This document shows, piece by piece, positions 27,389 through 35,854 of a stretch of DNA of 64,000 bases. The stretch lies in contig FSRD01000001.1 in the NCBI GenBank assembly GCA_900129675.1, positions 857,501-921,500 of the forward strand, in the 5' to 3' direction. A program made the position numbers and the translations under genes. The stretch's first letter is position 1, and the number at the start of each line of letters is the position of its first letter. Origin of the DNA: Bradyrhizobium erythrophlei. Its GTDB lineage: Bacteria; Pseudomonadota; Alphaproteobacteria; Rhizobiales; Xanthobacteraceae. The notes under the pieces are model-generated. The model did not search any database, was not told where the DNA came from, and saw only the letters and a list, made by a program, of their open reading frames with translations.

Positions 27389-28711
27389 TTAGGTCTGCCG
27401 CAGTACCGATCGGTGGCTTCCATTCTCTGCTCCCGCCAGAATCAGGGTAAGTGCGGCAAAGGCTGCCGCCGCCACCAGATAGAAGCTTGGCGAAACCGGA
27501 TTGCCCGTTGCCTGGATAAGGTAGGTCGCAATGAAGGGCGCCGTACCGCCAAAGAGCATCACCGAGGCGTTGTAGCCGATCGAGATCGAACTGGAGCGAA
27601 CCGTGGTCGGAAACATCTCTGACATATACGCAAACAGAGGAGCCGCGCCGCCGGCGATCACAAACGCCAGGACCGCGCTGCCGAACATGCTCGCCGGCAC
27701 GCTGCCGCTATGCGCGATCATCAGGAAGACCGGATAGGTCAGCACAACGAGCAGGATGCTGGCGATCAGGATGATCGGACGCCGACCAACCCTATCCGAG
27801 ATCGCGCCCCAGATCGGCAGTGCGATGATATGCGCGATCAATGTCACGGATGTAATCGAAAACACGGTGGCTTCGTTGAGTTTTGACACCGTTTTCAGAT
27901 AGGACGGCAGATAGCTGAGGACGGTGTAAAATCCGACTCCATAAGTCAGCGTTGCGCCAAAGGCGACGCCGATCCACCTTAACTCCTGGGTGATGCTCGC
28001 CTTGAGCGGATTTTTCTCCGCCTTCGCAGCCTTGAGCAAGGCGCGGAACATCGGCGTGTCCTCGATCTTCACACGCAGGTAAAGACCGGCGATTCCCAAC
28101 GGCAGCGCGATAAGGAATGGCACACGCCAGCCCCATGAGATCATCTGCTCTTTCGAGAGGTTACCATTCAAGACAACCATGAGAGACGCTCCCAACAAAA
28201 GTCCGGTGGCCGACGCGGCCGGGAGCAGACTCGAGTAGAACCCTCGGCGGCCTTGGGGGGCATATTCGTTGATAAACGATGATGCTCCCGCGATCTCACC
28301 GCCAGCCGAAAAGCCTTGGAGGATGCGAGCCGTCAACAACAGAAGGGGAGCCAAGATTGACACCTGTCGATAGGTCGGAAGCAGACCGATCGCAAACGTC
28401 GAGAGCGACATGAGCACAATGACTGCTGCGAGCGACCGCTGCCGACCGATCCGGTCTCCGAAGTACCCGAAAACAAGACCGCCCAGCGGGCGCGCAAAGA
28501 AGGCTAACGCAAAGGTCGCAAATGTGGCCAGCAGTCCGGCTGTCGGATCCGATGAATCAAAGAAAACCACGGCCAGAATTGTCGCGACGTACGCGTATAC
28601 GCCATAATCGTACCATTCGACAAAATGGCCGATAGTGCCTGCGATTACAGCGCGCTTGATGGTCGACGGTGCGGACTTCGCACCTTGAGTGAGGTCCACA
28701 GACGCATCCAT
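27389..28711 (-). CDS. MFS transporter, metabolite:H+ symporter (MHS) family
   Basis: A 440-residue, 12-helix symporter. Motifs: 'AGTIGHFVEWYDYGVYAYVA' in helix 1, 'RPLGGLVFGYFGDRIGRQRS' in loop 2-3, 'GFSAGGEIAGASSFINEYAP' in helix 4-5 and 'GRRPIILIAS' in loop 8-9. These are the marks of MHS proteins (ShiA, KgtP, ProP). They import small organic acids, betaines or aromatic acids with protons. Divergent from the GntR gene with a palindrome between them, so uptake is probably controlled by that regulator. Confidence 0.93.
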   Translation of the reverse strand: MDASVDLTQGAKSAPSTIKRAVIAGTIGHFVEWYDYGVYAYVATILAVVFFDSSDPTAGLLATFATFALAFFARPLGGLVFGYFGDRIGRQRSLAAVIVLMSLSTFAIGLLPTYRQVSILAPLLLLTARILQGFSAGGEIAGASSFINEYAPQGRRGFYSSLLPAASATGLLLGASLMVVLNGNLSKEQMISWGWRVPFLIALPLGIAGLYLRVKIEDTPMFRALLKAAKAEKNPLKASITQELRWIGVAFGATLTYGVGFYTVLSYLPSYLKTVSKLNEATVFSITSVTLIAHIIALPIWGAISDRVGRRPIILIASILLVVLTYPVFLMIAHSGSVPASMFGSAVLAFVIAGGAAPLFAYMSEMFPTTVRSSSISIGYNASVMLFGGTAPFIATYLIQATGNPVSPSFYLVAAAAFAALTLILAGAENGSHRSVLRQT

Positions 28712-28748
28712 TGATCAAATTCCTTTGGCTTGCCGGCAAAAGTAAATC

Positions 28749-28763
28749 ATAAAGAGTCTTTAT
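28749..28763. promoter_or_regulatory. Palindromic candidate operator upstream of MHS transporter
   Basis: Perfect 7-1-7 inverted repeat ATAAAGAGTCTTTAT, 38 nt upstream of the transporter start and about 200 nt upstream of the divergent GntR gene. The position suits a repressor site for the transporter. A partly similar AT-rich palindrome precedes the aldehyde dehydrogenase gene (33819-33840). Binding by the GntR protein is inference. Confidence 0.45.
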
Positions 28764-28969
28764 ATTTATGCAAGCACTGTCAAGCCGTCAAATCCGCGAA
28801 AAATGAGCCGATTACCTGCCTGGCCGGCCGCTTCGGTTTCGTCCACGGGCATTCCAGCGACGCCTCGGGGAAAACCCAGTCCTCTAAACCATCTTTATGA
28901 TTGTTCTTAAGACCAGCGCCCATGTTATTATCGATAGCTTCGTCCTCAACCTAACTTGGAACGGCAAAG

Positions 28970-29704
28970 ATGCTTCTAAAACAGACCGAGCATGAAGCCG
29001 CACGTTGGCATTTTCATCCGATCACAAACACGCGCGCGCACGAAGAGGTCGTCGAGCAGATCACCTTCGCAATCCTCTCCGGGGCTTACAATCCGGGCGA
29101 GAGGCTCCCGAATATCGAAGCGCTGGCGCGGGGCATGGGAGTCAGCAAGCCGGTTGTTGGCGAGGCGTTGAAGGTACTGGCCGGAGCATCGGTCCTTCGC
29201 GCTCTGCGAGGCGTAAACGGCGGCGTTGTCGTAGAGACCAACGAGGTGCCGGAGCGCATCATGGCGATAGCCGGTCCGCTCCGTCACTTCGAGCTTGCCG
29301 AAATTGTCGAGGCACGCCGGCCAATCGAACTGCAAATCGCCCTGATGGCGGCAGAGCGCGCCACCGAAGAAGATTTCTCCGCGATGGAAGAGTGTATCGA
29401 GCGGCTGCGGAGCCATCGCGACGGCGAACTGGCGCTGCGAACTCGCTTCGATCACCAATTTCACTACACGATGGGGCGCGCTGCGCGCAACAGCGCACTC
29501 GCTCTCTATCAGCACCAGATCCTAGAATATTTGTTCGTCCGCATGCGCGCCTACTTCTCGGAGGTCGAGGACGTGGAGCTGGTGATCGCCCTGCATGAGG
29601 ACACGCTGGCCGCGCTGCGCACCAGAAATGTCGGCAAGATTACCCGCGCAATCGACGCTCATATGCGGCCACTCGAAGAGGTGGCCTTCAAGAAATCGGC
29701 TTAG
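28970..29704 (+). CDS. GntR-family transcriptional regulator (FadR subfamily)
   Basis: A 244-residue regulator. N-terminal winged helix ('VVEQITFAILSGAYNPGERL' then 'ARGMGVSKPVVGEALKVLAG') and a C-terminal all-helical FCD effector domain from about residue 105, with likely metal ligands in 'RFDHQFHYTM' and in 'AIDAHMRP'. FCD regulators bind carboxylates such as lactate, gluconate or uronates. It stands between the MHS transporter (divergent) and the dehydratase-aminotransferase-dehydrogenase operon (convergent), so it is the likely local controller of uptake and catabolism. Confidence 0.92.
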   Translation: MLLKQTEHEAARWHFHPITNTRAHEEVVEQITFAILSGAYNPGERLPNIEALARGMGVSKPVVGEALKVLAGASVLRALRGVNGGVVVETNEVPERIMAIAGPLRHFELAEIVEARRPIELQIALMAAERATEEDFSAMEECIERLRSHRDGELALRTRFDHQFHYTMGRAARNSALALYQHQILEYLFVRMRAYFSEVEDVELVIALHEDTLAALRTRNVGKITRAIDAHMRPLEEVAFKKSA

Positions 29705-29745
29705 GTGCCGGCGCCGTCGGTGAGGCAGAGGTGCTCCAGAAGGAT

Positions 29746-30912
29746 TCAGGTGCTCGCCAAGGCTGCGATATGGGGCGCGAGATCGGCCTTCTTCTCCAAT
29801 CCGAAGCCCGGCGACAAACCGGGCGCGACCCCTCCATCGGCCACGACGCATTCGTCGGAATACCCTCCGACCGGGGCAAATACACCCGGATAGGCCTCCG
29901 ACCCGCCAAGCGCGAGGCCGACGACGATGTGAAGGGCGATCATATGGCCGCCATGCGGATGGACGTCACGCCGCGAAAAGCCGTTGGCCTCGATCGACTG
30001 GATCATCCGATAAAACTCTCCCAGGCCGTAGCTGAGCGCCGGATCCATCTGGAAGAGGTCCTTGCCTTTGCGCATCCCGCCAAACAGGGCGAGATTTTCG
30101 ACGTCGCGGCGGGAGAAAAGGTTCTCGCCGGTCGCAAGACGATGTGGATAGACCGCAGCAAGCTCGCTCATCAAACGATAATCGAGCGGATCGCCCGGTT
30201 CCTCGTACCAGCGCAGGGCGAACGGCTCCATGGCCTTGCCATAGGCGAGCGCAGTAGGAATATCGAAGCGGCCGTTCGCATCAACAGCCAGGTCCTCCGC
30301 GGCACCCACAACTTGCAGCGCGGCTTCGAGGCGGCGCAGATCCTCGTCGAGTGAGGCTCCGCCGATCTTCATCTTGAACTTTGTATAGCCCATGTCCGCA
30401 TAGCGGCGCATTTCATCCTGCAGGCGGCTAAGATTGCCTTCAGGATAATAATAGCCGCCGGCCGCATAGACGGGCATGCGCGCGGACGGCTGAACGCCAA
30501 AATGCGACGCAATCGTCTTCCAGGCCGGCTCGTCATTCAGTTTGGCGTTGAGGTCCCACAAAGCAAGCTCCAGCGCTGCAACTGCATGCGCTCTGTCGCC
30601 GTGGCCGCCGGGCTTCTCGTTACGCATCATCACCGCGAACGCCTTCGCCGTGTCGAAGGCCTTTCCGGTGTCGTTGAGCAGATCGCCGGGCTTTGCCGCC
30701 AACAGACGGCGGATGAAGCGCTCCCGCATCAAGCCGCTCTGTGCAAAGCGCCCGATCGAGTCAAATGCAACCCCAACCACCGGGTTGCCGTTCCGGATCA
30801 CGTCGGACACGATCGCGACCAGGGAAACGGTGTGCTCGGAAAAATTGACGACGGAGTTTTGAATATTGGCGGAGAGCGGCAATGCCGCTTCCCGGACGTC
30901 GACGATACGCAT
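29746..30912 (-). CDS. Enolase-superfamily dehydratase, D-tartrate dehydratase-like
   Basis: A 388-residue mandelate racemase/MLE-type enzyme. Catalytic base motif 'KFKMKIGG' (KxK); metal ligands Asp in 'LAVDANGRF', Glu in 'WYEEPGDPLDY' and Glu in 'ATGENLFSR'; His in 'DVHPHGGH'. The pattern 'YAAGGYYYPEGNLS', 'GDPLDY' and 'PHGGH' with 'LGGSEAYPGVFAPVGGY' strongly resembles the D-tartrate dehydratase characterised from Bradyrhizobium. It would remove water from a 2,3-dihydroxy acid to give a keto acid. Last gene of the minus-strand run from 33801, 27 nt after the aminotransferase. Tartrate itself is not proven as substrate. Confidence 0.9.
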   Translation of the reverse strand: MRIVDVREAALPLSANIQNSVVNFSEHTVSLVAIVSDVIRNGNPVVGVAFDSIGRFAQSGLMRERFIRRLLAAKPGDLLNDTGKAFDTAKAFAVMMRNEKPGGHGDRAHAVAALELALWDLNAKLNDEPAWKTIASHFGVQPSARMPVYAAGGYYYPEGNLSRLQDEMRRYADMGYTKFKMKIGGASLDEDLRRLEAALQVVGAAEDLAVDANGRFDIPTALAYGKAMEPFALRWYEEPGDPLDYRLMSELAAVYPHRLATGENLFSRRDVENLALFGGMRKGKDLFQMDPALSYGLGEFYRMIQSIEANGFSRRDVHPHGGHMIALHIVVGLALGGSEAYPGVFAPVGGYSDECVVADGGVAPGLSPGFGLEKKADLAPHIAALAST

Positions 30913-30939
30913 CAGCCGGTCTTCCTTTTCGCTTGCGCC

Positions 30940-32292
30940 CTAGAGTGTACGCAGCGCCGCTTCGAGCGAACGAACGCCGTCCTCGATATCCTTGTTGCCC
31001 ACCAGCAGCGGAGGATAGAAGTGCGCACTCAGATTGTTGCCATCGCGCCCGAAGCGCACGAGCAAGCCTTGGTCATAGGCTTCCTTGCGAGCCTTGCGCA
31101 ACGCCGCATCCGGGTTCGGCAAGTCCGAAATGTCGCAAACGATGCTTGAGAGCAGACCGATCACGGAAATCTCGCGGATGCGCGGCACAGATTGCTGTAT
31201 CCGCTCCAATTCCGTGCGCAAGATGGGTTCCATCGCCGCGGCGTTCTCGACCAGCCTTTCCTTCTCCATGATATCGAGGGCGGCCATGGCCGCGGCGCAA
31301 GCGACGGGGTGACCGGCATACGTATTGAGATGTAACAGCGGCACCTCCTTGAACACCTCGTTGACTCTGCCAGATACTGCGACCGCGCCCATCGGCACGT
31401 AGCCGCTTGTCAATCCCTTGGCGTAGGAGACGATGTCGCCGCGCACGCCGAAATGCTCCGCCCCGAACATCTTTCCGGTGCGTCCAAAGCCGCAAACGAC
31501 CTCATCGACGATGAGCAGAAGGCCGTAGCGATCGCACAACTTGCGAAGGCCGGTGAAGTATTCCAGGGTCGGGATCTTCACTGCTTGCGGGATCGCGATG
31601 GGCTCCGCAATGATGGCTGCTATCGTCTTCGGATCCTCACGCTCAATGAGGGCTTCGGTGTCGGCCAATGCGGCTCGCCACCAGGTATCGCGATCCTTGT
31701 TGTCGACATTCCCGCCCGGATAGGGCGCCGGCGCGTGAAGGAAATCCGCTGCGAGCGGACCGAATCCACTCTTGAATGCCAGGACCCCCGTGGCCGCGGA
31801 GGTGGCGATGGTCGAGCCGTGATAAGACCCGATGCGCGAGATTACCTTGGTGCGGGCGGGCTCCCCACGCCGCGCGTGGTATGTTCGGGCGATCTTGAAG
31901 GCAAGTTCGTTGGATTCGCTGCCGCTGTTGGTGAACGAGAAGATCGGCTCGTCGCAAGCGACCAGCGGAGCAAGACGTTCAGCAAGCTCGGCAACATAGA
32001 CATGTGACAGGCCTGCATCCAGCGCGATGAACTCGAGCTTCAGAACCTGCTCTGCAATCCGGCTGGCAATCTCGGCGCGACCGTGACCAACCTGGCACGC
32101 GCCTAGATGGCTGCCCGCGTCGAGCAGTCGGCGTCCGTCGGCGTCGATGACGTAGGCGCCCTCGGCGGAGGCGATCATCTTCGGATAGCCGCCGGGATAA
32201 TCTCGCTCCAGAGCAGCAAAGTCCGCAAGAAAGTGACGGACGTATTTCTTCGCGGTCGCGCGCTTCGAAGATTCAACAGGCTTGGTTTGCAT
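30940..32292 (-). CDS. Class III (omega) aminotransferase, PLP-dependent
   Basis: A 450-residue fold-type I aminotransferase. PLP lysine in 'IVSYAKGLTSGYVPMGAVAV'; cofactor contacts in 'NSGSESNELAFKIAR' and 'LLLIVDEVVCGFGRTG'; phosphate-site region 'HLNTYAGHPVACAAAMAALD'. The family moves an amino group from a terminal amine or beta/gamma-amino acid to pyruvate or 2-oxoglutarate. Downstream of an aldehyde dehydrogenase by 27 nt and accompanied by alanine dehydrogenase at 34529, it would give a semialdehyde plus alanine. Taurine, beta-alanine or GABA-like compounds are candidates. Confidence 0.93.
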   Translation of the reverse strand: MQTKPVESSKRATAKKYVRHFLADFAALERDYPGGYPKMIASAEGAYVIDADGRRLLDAGSHLGACQVGHGRAEIASRIAEQVLKLEFIALDAGLSHVYVAELAERLAPLVACDEPIFSFTNSGSESNELAFKIARTYHARRGEPARTKVISRIGSYHGSTIATSAATGVLAFKSGFGPLAADFLHAPAPYPGGNVDNKDRDTWWRAALADTEALIEREDPKTIAAIIAEPIAIPQAVKIPTLEYFTGLRKLCDRYGLLLIVDEVVCGFGRTGKMFGAEHFGVRGDIVSYAKGLTSGYVPMGAVAVSGRVNEVFKEVPLLHLNTYAGHPVACAAAMAALDIMEKERLVENAAAMEPILRTELERIQQSVPRIREISVIGLLSSIVCDISDLPNPDAALRKARKEAYDQGLLVRFGRDGNNLSAHFYPPLLVGNKDIEDGVRSLEAALRTL

Positions 32293-32319
32293 GAGTCAGC
32301 TCTTTCGATGTGATCTTGA

Positions 32320-33801
32320 TCACGAACGCATCACGAAGGGATCTTGGACGGCCTCATCGAGTTCGCACCAGACGCTCTTGGTCTGAAGATACTGATCGAT
32401 CGCCTCGATGCCATTCTGGCGCCCAATTCCACTCGCCTTAAATCCTCCGAACGGTGAGTTGAACGTCATGCCGCGATACATGTTCAGCCACACCGTGCCG
32501 GCTTCCAATTTGCGGGCCATGCGGTGAGCACGACGAACGTCAAGCGTCCATACGCCAGCGGCCAGGCCGAACTGAGTGCCATTGGCAATTGCGACCGCTT
32601 CCTCTTCATCGTCGAAGGGAATGACAGACAGAACCGGGCCAAAGACCTCGTTCTGCGCGATGAAGGAGTCCGGCTTGACCTTGGCGAGGACGGTCGGGGC
32701 GAAGAAAAACCCGTCCGGGAGGTCCTCCGGATTGGCGCGAACACCGCCGTGCACGATTTCAGCGCCTTCGATCACAGCCCTTGCGACCATGCTTTCGTCC
32801 TTGGCGAGCTGCGCCCGCGTCGCGACAGGGCCCATCTGCGTGGCGGGGTCGAGCGGATCGCCGATCTTGATCAAGGCCGCACGCTTGGCCATCAGCTCGA
32901 GCACCTGATCGTACAACCTGCGGTGAACGAGCGCCCGCGAACCTGCAACACAGGTCTGACCGGCGGCAGCAAAGATCCCCGCGAGCAGCCCGGCTTCCGC
33001 CTGCTTCAGGTCAGCGTCGTCGAAGACGATGTTGGCGCTTTTCCCTCCGAGCTCTAAGGTGACATGCGCGAAGCGTCGCGCCGCCGCGACAGCCACGGCG
33101 CGGCCGGCCTCCACGCCGCCGGTGAATGCGACTTTCGCTACACCAGGATGGTTTACCAGGGCCTCGGAGGTTTCGCGGTCGCCGGTGACGACGTTGAGCA
33201 CGCCTTGGGGTATGCCGACATCCTCCGCGATCCGAACGGCATCGAGAATCGAGGCCGGCGTCACTTCGGAAGGTTTGATGACGACGGTGTTGCCCGCGGC
33301 AAGCGCGGGAGCAATCGCCATCATCGCCAGGAACAAAGGTGAGTTCCACGGCATGACCACTCCGACCACGCCAAGGGGCTCCCGCTGTGTGTAATTAAGC
33401 ACCGATCCGCGATCGAGCGGTATCACTCGCCCCTCGATCTTGTCGGCAAGCCCGCCATAGTAATAGAGCCAGTCCGGGACGATGCGCGCCTGCAGAACCA
33501 TCTCGTTCAGCAGCTTGCCGTTCTGTACCGCCTCCACTCGGCCGATCGCGTCGGCGCGATTGAAAATGGCGTCGGCCCATTTCATCATGAGGCGCCCGCG
33601 GCGGGTCGGCGAGATTGCCCGCCAGGACCTGAAGGCCGCCTTGGCGGCACCGACTGCGCGATCGACGTCGGCTGCGCGACCGAGTGCGAAATGACCCCAG
33701 ACCTTGCCGGTCGTCGGGTTCTCCGTTGCAAAGCTGCGCTGATCGGCGCTGGGAGCTTCGGTTCCATTTATCCAGTGGCGGAAGTGAACTTGAGAACTCA
33801 C
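32320..33801 (-). CDS. NAD(P)-dependent aldehyde dehydrogenase
   Basis: A 493-residue ALDH superfamily enzyme. Catalytic Glu in 'LELGGKSANIVF', catalytic Cys in 'AAGQTCVAGSR', substrate/cofactor motifs 'PWNSPLFLAMMAIAPALAAG' and 'EVFGPVLSVIPFDDEEEA', C-terminal 'FNSPFGGFKASGIGRQNGIE'. The length is normal. First gene of an operon with the aminotransferase and dehydratase, it probably oxidises the semialdehyde made by the aminotransferase. A 22-bp AT-rich palindrome lies immediately upstream of the start. Confidence 0.94.
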   Translation of the reverse strand: MSSQVHFRHWINGTEAPSADQRSFATENPTTGKVWGHFALGRAADVDRAVGAAKAAFRSWRAISPTRRGRLMMKWADAIFNRADAIGRVEAVQNGKLLNEMVLQARIVPDWLYYYGGLADKIEGRVIPLDRGSVLNYTQREPLGVVGVVMPWNSPLFLAMMAIAPALAAGNTVVIKPSEVTPASILDAVRIAEDVGIPQGVLNVVTGDRETSEALVNHPGVAKVAFTGGVEAGRAVAVAAARRFAHVTLELGGKSANIVFDDADLKQAEAGLLAGIFAAAGQTCVAGSRALVHRRLYDQVLELMAKRAALIKIGDPLDPATQMGPVATRAQLAKDESMVARAVIEGAEIVHGGVRANPEDLPDGFFFAPTVLAKVKPDSFIAQNEVFGPVLSVIPFDDEEEAVAIANGTQFGLAAGVWTLDVRRAHRMARKLEAGTVWLNMYRGMTFNSPFGGFKASGIGRQNGIEAIDQYLQTKSVWCELDEAVQDPFVMRS

Positions 33802-33818
33802 GGTGGGCAGGCCTCTCG

Positions 33819-33840
33819 ATAAAAAGTAAACACTTTTTAT
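33819..33840. promoter_or_regulatory. Palindromic candidate operator upstream of aldehyde dehydrogenase operon
   Basis: Perfect inverted repeat with 9-bp arms ATAAAAAGT and ACTTTTTAT around a 4-nt spacer AAAC. It begins 18 nt before the dehydrogenase start and lies between this operon and the divergent Lrp gene. It is very AT-rich in a GC-rich background. Either the Lrp-type regulator (divergent neighbour) or the GntR regulator could bind it; the shorter palindrome at 28749 shares the ATAAA...TTTAT ends. Confidence 0.5.
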
Positions 33841-34015
33841 CTTTTATGATAAAGCCATCCAGGTGTCAATGGCAGACCTGCGGAAGAATGCGTCGCGTGA
33901 CGGCCCTGAGCCAACAGCAATACGAAGCCCGATCCTCAAAGGCCACGTTGGCTCCTGTTGAAAGACAGCATCTGCAGGAGCCAAACCACTTCGCTGAAGT
34001 ACAGGTTGACTGACA

Positions 34016-34492
34016 ATGAACTTAGATTTTCTGGATTTCAAGTTGCTGCGGGAACTCGCAGCCAACTCCAACCTGACCCAAGCACAGCTGGCGGAACGAG
34101 TGGGGCTTTCAACGACGGCTTGCGCTCGCCGGCAGAATGCCCTGGAGAACGCAGGCTTCATCCGTGGCTACCGTGCCGCGTTGAACCTCTCGACGCTCGG
34201 ATTTCGTTCGCTGGTTGTCGTGCGTATCGCGCTTGATAGCCAGAGCGACGAGGCCCTCGCCAACTTCGAACAAGCGATAGCTCTGTGCCCGTCGGTCACG
34301 CGATGCTTTTTGATGTCCGGCGCGGACGACTACTTGGTCCTAGTCGTCGCTCGCGACATTGAGGACTTTGAGCATATCCACAAAACACAACTCGCACGGC
34401 TGCCCGGTGTCGCACGGATCCAGTCGAGCTTTGCCCTGAGAACAATTCTCAATAGAGATATACCGCCGCGAGCGCTCGACATTCAAAAATGA
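34016..34492 (+). CDS. Lrp/AsnC-family transcriptional regulator
   Basis: A 158-residue Lrp-type regulator: N-terminal HTH ('LLRELAANSNLTQAQLAERV' then 'GLSTTACARRQNALENAGFI') and a C-terminal RAM ligand-binding domain (about 65-145, 'VTRCFLMSGADDYLVLVVAR'). These proteins bind amino acids as octamers. It is divergent from the aldehyde dehydrogenase operon and convergent with alanine dehydrogenase, fitting control by alanine or by the amino substrate. Confidence 0.93.
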   Translation: MNLDFLDFKLLRELAANSNLTQAQLAERVGLSTTACARRQNALENAGFIRGYRAALNLSTLGFRSLVVVRIALDSQSDEALANFEQAIALCPSVTRCFLMSGADDYLVLVVARDIEDFEHIHKTQLARLPGVARIQSSFALRTILNRDIPPRALDIQK

Positions 34493-34524
34493 ATCGCCAT
34501 CGATCTTTTGACCGATGGCGATTC
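34491..34524. terminator. Bidirectional terminator hairpin between Lrp and alanine dehydrogenase genes
   Basis: Perfect 12-bp stem: GAATCGCCATCG (34491-34502) pairs with CGATGGCGATTC (34513-34524) around a 10-nt loop. It overlaps the final base of the Lrp stop codon and lies just before the alanine dehydrogenase stop on the other strand. There is no long T-tract on either side, so efficiency is uncertain. Confidence 0.6.
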
Positions 34525-34528
34525 GATG

Positions 34529-35644
34529 TTAAGCAGCCAGCGCCTGCTCCGGCGGCAGGAAAGGCAGATTCAAGCTTTCCGCCACAGGGCTACAGGTGAG
34601 CCTTCCCTTGTGGATGTTCAGCCCGGATCGCAACAGGCGATTCCCGAGGATCGCCTCGATGCCCCCTGCGGCAAGCGCCAGGCCGACCGGCAACGTCGCA
34701 TTGTTGAGGGCGTAGCTGGAGGTCAAGGGAACCGCTCCAGGCATGTTCGCCACGCAATAATGAACGATACCGTCCACTTCGTAAGTCGGCTCGTCGTGGG
34801 ACGTTGCGCGGGACGTCTCGAAGCAGCCTCCCTGATCGATAGCAACGTCGACAAGAACGGCACCCCGCCTCATGGCTTTCAGCATTTCGCGCGTCACGAG
34901 ACGAGGCGCGGAGGCTCCGGGCACAAGGACCGCTCCAATCACCACGTCCGAATCGAGAACTTCGGATTCCAGGCTCTCCGCGGTTGAAAACAGCGTGCGC
35001 GCGCGTCCGGAAAACAGTTCATCAAGTTGGCGCAACCTTGGGATCGATCGATCCAGAATGGTGACTTCGGCGCCCAGCCCGACCGCCATTCGGGCAGCGT
35101 GAGTCCCGACAATTCCGCCACCGAGTATTGTAACCCGTGCCGGCTTGACGCCGGGCACGCCGCCCAATAACAGACCTCTGCCCCCATTGCACCGCTTCAT
35201 CGCTGTTGCCGCCGCTTCAATCGAAAGGCGACCTGCAACCTCACTCATAGGCGCCAGCAACGGAAGACCGCCGTTCTCGTCGGCGACCGTCTCATAAGCA
35301 ACAGCCGTGCAACCAGAGTTCAGTAATCCCTTTGTCTGTTCGGGATCCGGGGCTAGGTGGAGGTAGGTAAAGAGAATTTGCTCCTCCCTTAGCTTGATCC
35401 ATTCGGAGGGCTGAGGCTCTTTCACCTTAACGACCATATCGGCAGTTGCGAAAATCTCGTCCGCAGTGTCGACGATGCGAGCGCCGGCCCTGACGTATTC
35501 AGCATCGTCCGCTCCGATACCGCCCCCAGCCCCCTTCTGAACGATGACTTCGTGCCCACTCACCCGGTATTCCCGGACAGCCGTAGGCGTTAGTCCAACA
35601 CGGTACTCGTGCCGTTTTATCTCGGTGGGAACACCGACGCGCAT
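34529..35644 (-). CDS. ald: Alanine dehydrogenase
   Basis: A 371-residue NAD-dependent alanine dehydrogenase. ATG 35644 is chosen because a perfect AAGGAGG lies 7 nt upstream and the protein then begins 'MRVGVPTEIKRHEYRVGLTP', as in the family. Motifs: 'KVKEPQPSEW' (substrate Lys), 'YLHLAPD', NAD-binding 'VTILGGGIVGTHAARMAVGL'. Ends 'SLNLPFLPPEQALAA', slightly longer than usual. It interconverts alanine with pyruvate and ammonia, and would recycle the alanine made by a pyruvate-dependent aminotransferase nearby. Confidence 0.96.
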   Translation of the reverse strand: MRVGVPTEIKRHEYRVGLTPTAVREYRVSGHEVIVQKGAGGGIGADDAEYVRAGARIVDTADEIFATADMVVKVKEPQPSEWIKLREEQILFTYLHLAPDPEQTKGLLNSGCTAVAYETVADENGGLPLLAPMSEVAGRLSIEAAATAMKRCNGGRGLLLGGVPGVKPARVTILGGGIVGTHAARMAVGLGAEVTILDRSIPRLRQLDELFSGRARTLFSTAESLESEVLDSDVVIGAVLVPGASAPRLVTREMLKAMRRGAVLVDVAIDQGGCFETSRATSHDEPTYEVDGIVHYCVANMPGAVPLTSSYALNNATLPVGLALAAGGIEAILGNRLLRSGLNIHKGRLTCSPVAESLNLPFLPPEQALAA

Positions 35645-35854
35645 GTCTAAACCTCCTTGATGAGAACAGCGCGACCCTAGCGAAGAATAGGTGGTGAAAA
35701 TCTGCGTTCTTTGCTTTACCAAACGCAATTTGGCTAGAAAATCTGCTTTGAATCGACGTTTCGTGTTTGTTTCATTTTGATCTGAACAAGCAACTTCATT
35801 AGGCCGTGAACTCATAAATGCAGTAGGCAAATTGCTTGCTCACTAGGCGGGACT
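35645..35854. other. Promoter region of alanine dehydrogenase and flank of pseudogene
   Basis: About 210 nt, AT-rich between 35690 and 35830 (several TTTG/CAAA tracts), suitable for the ald promoter and operators. No gene was seen. Confidence 0.35.
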
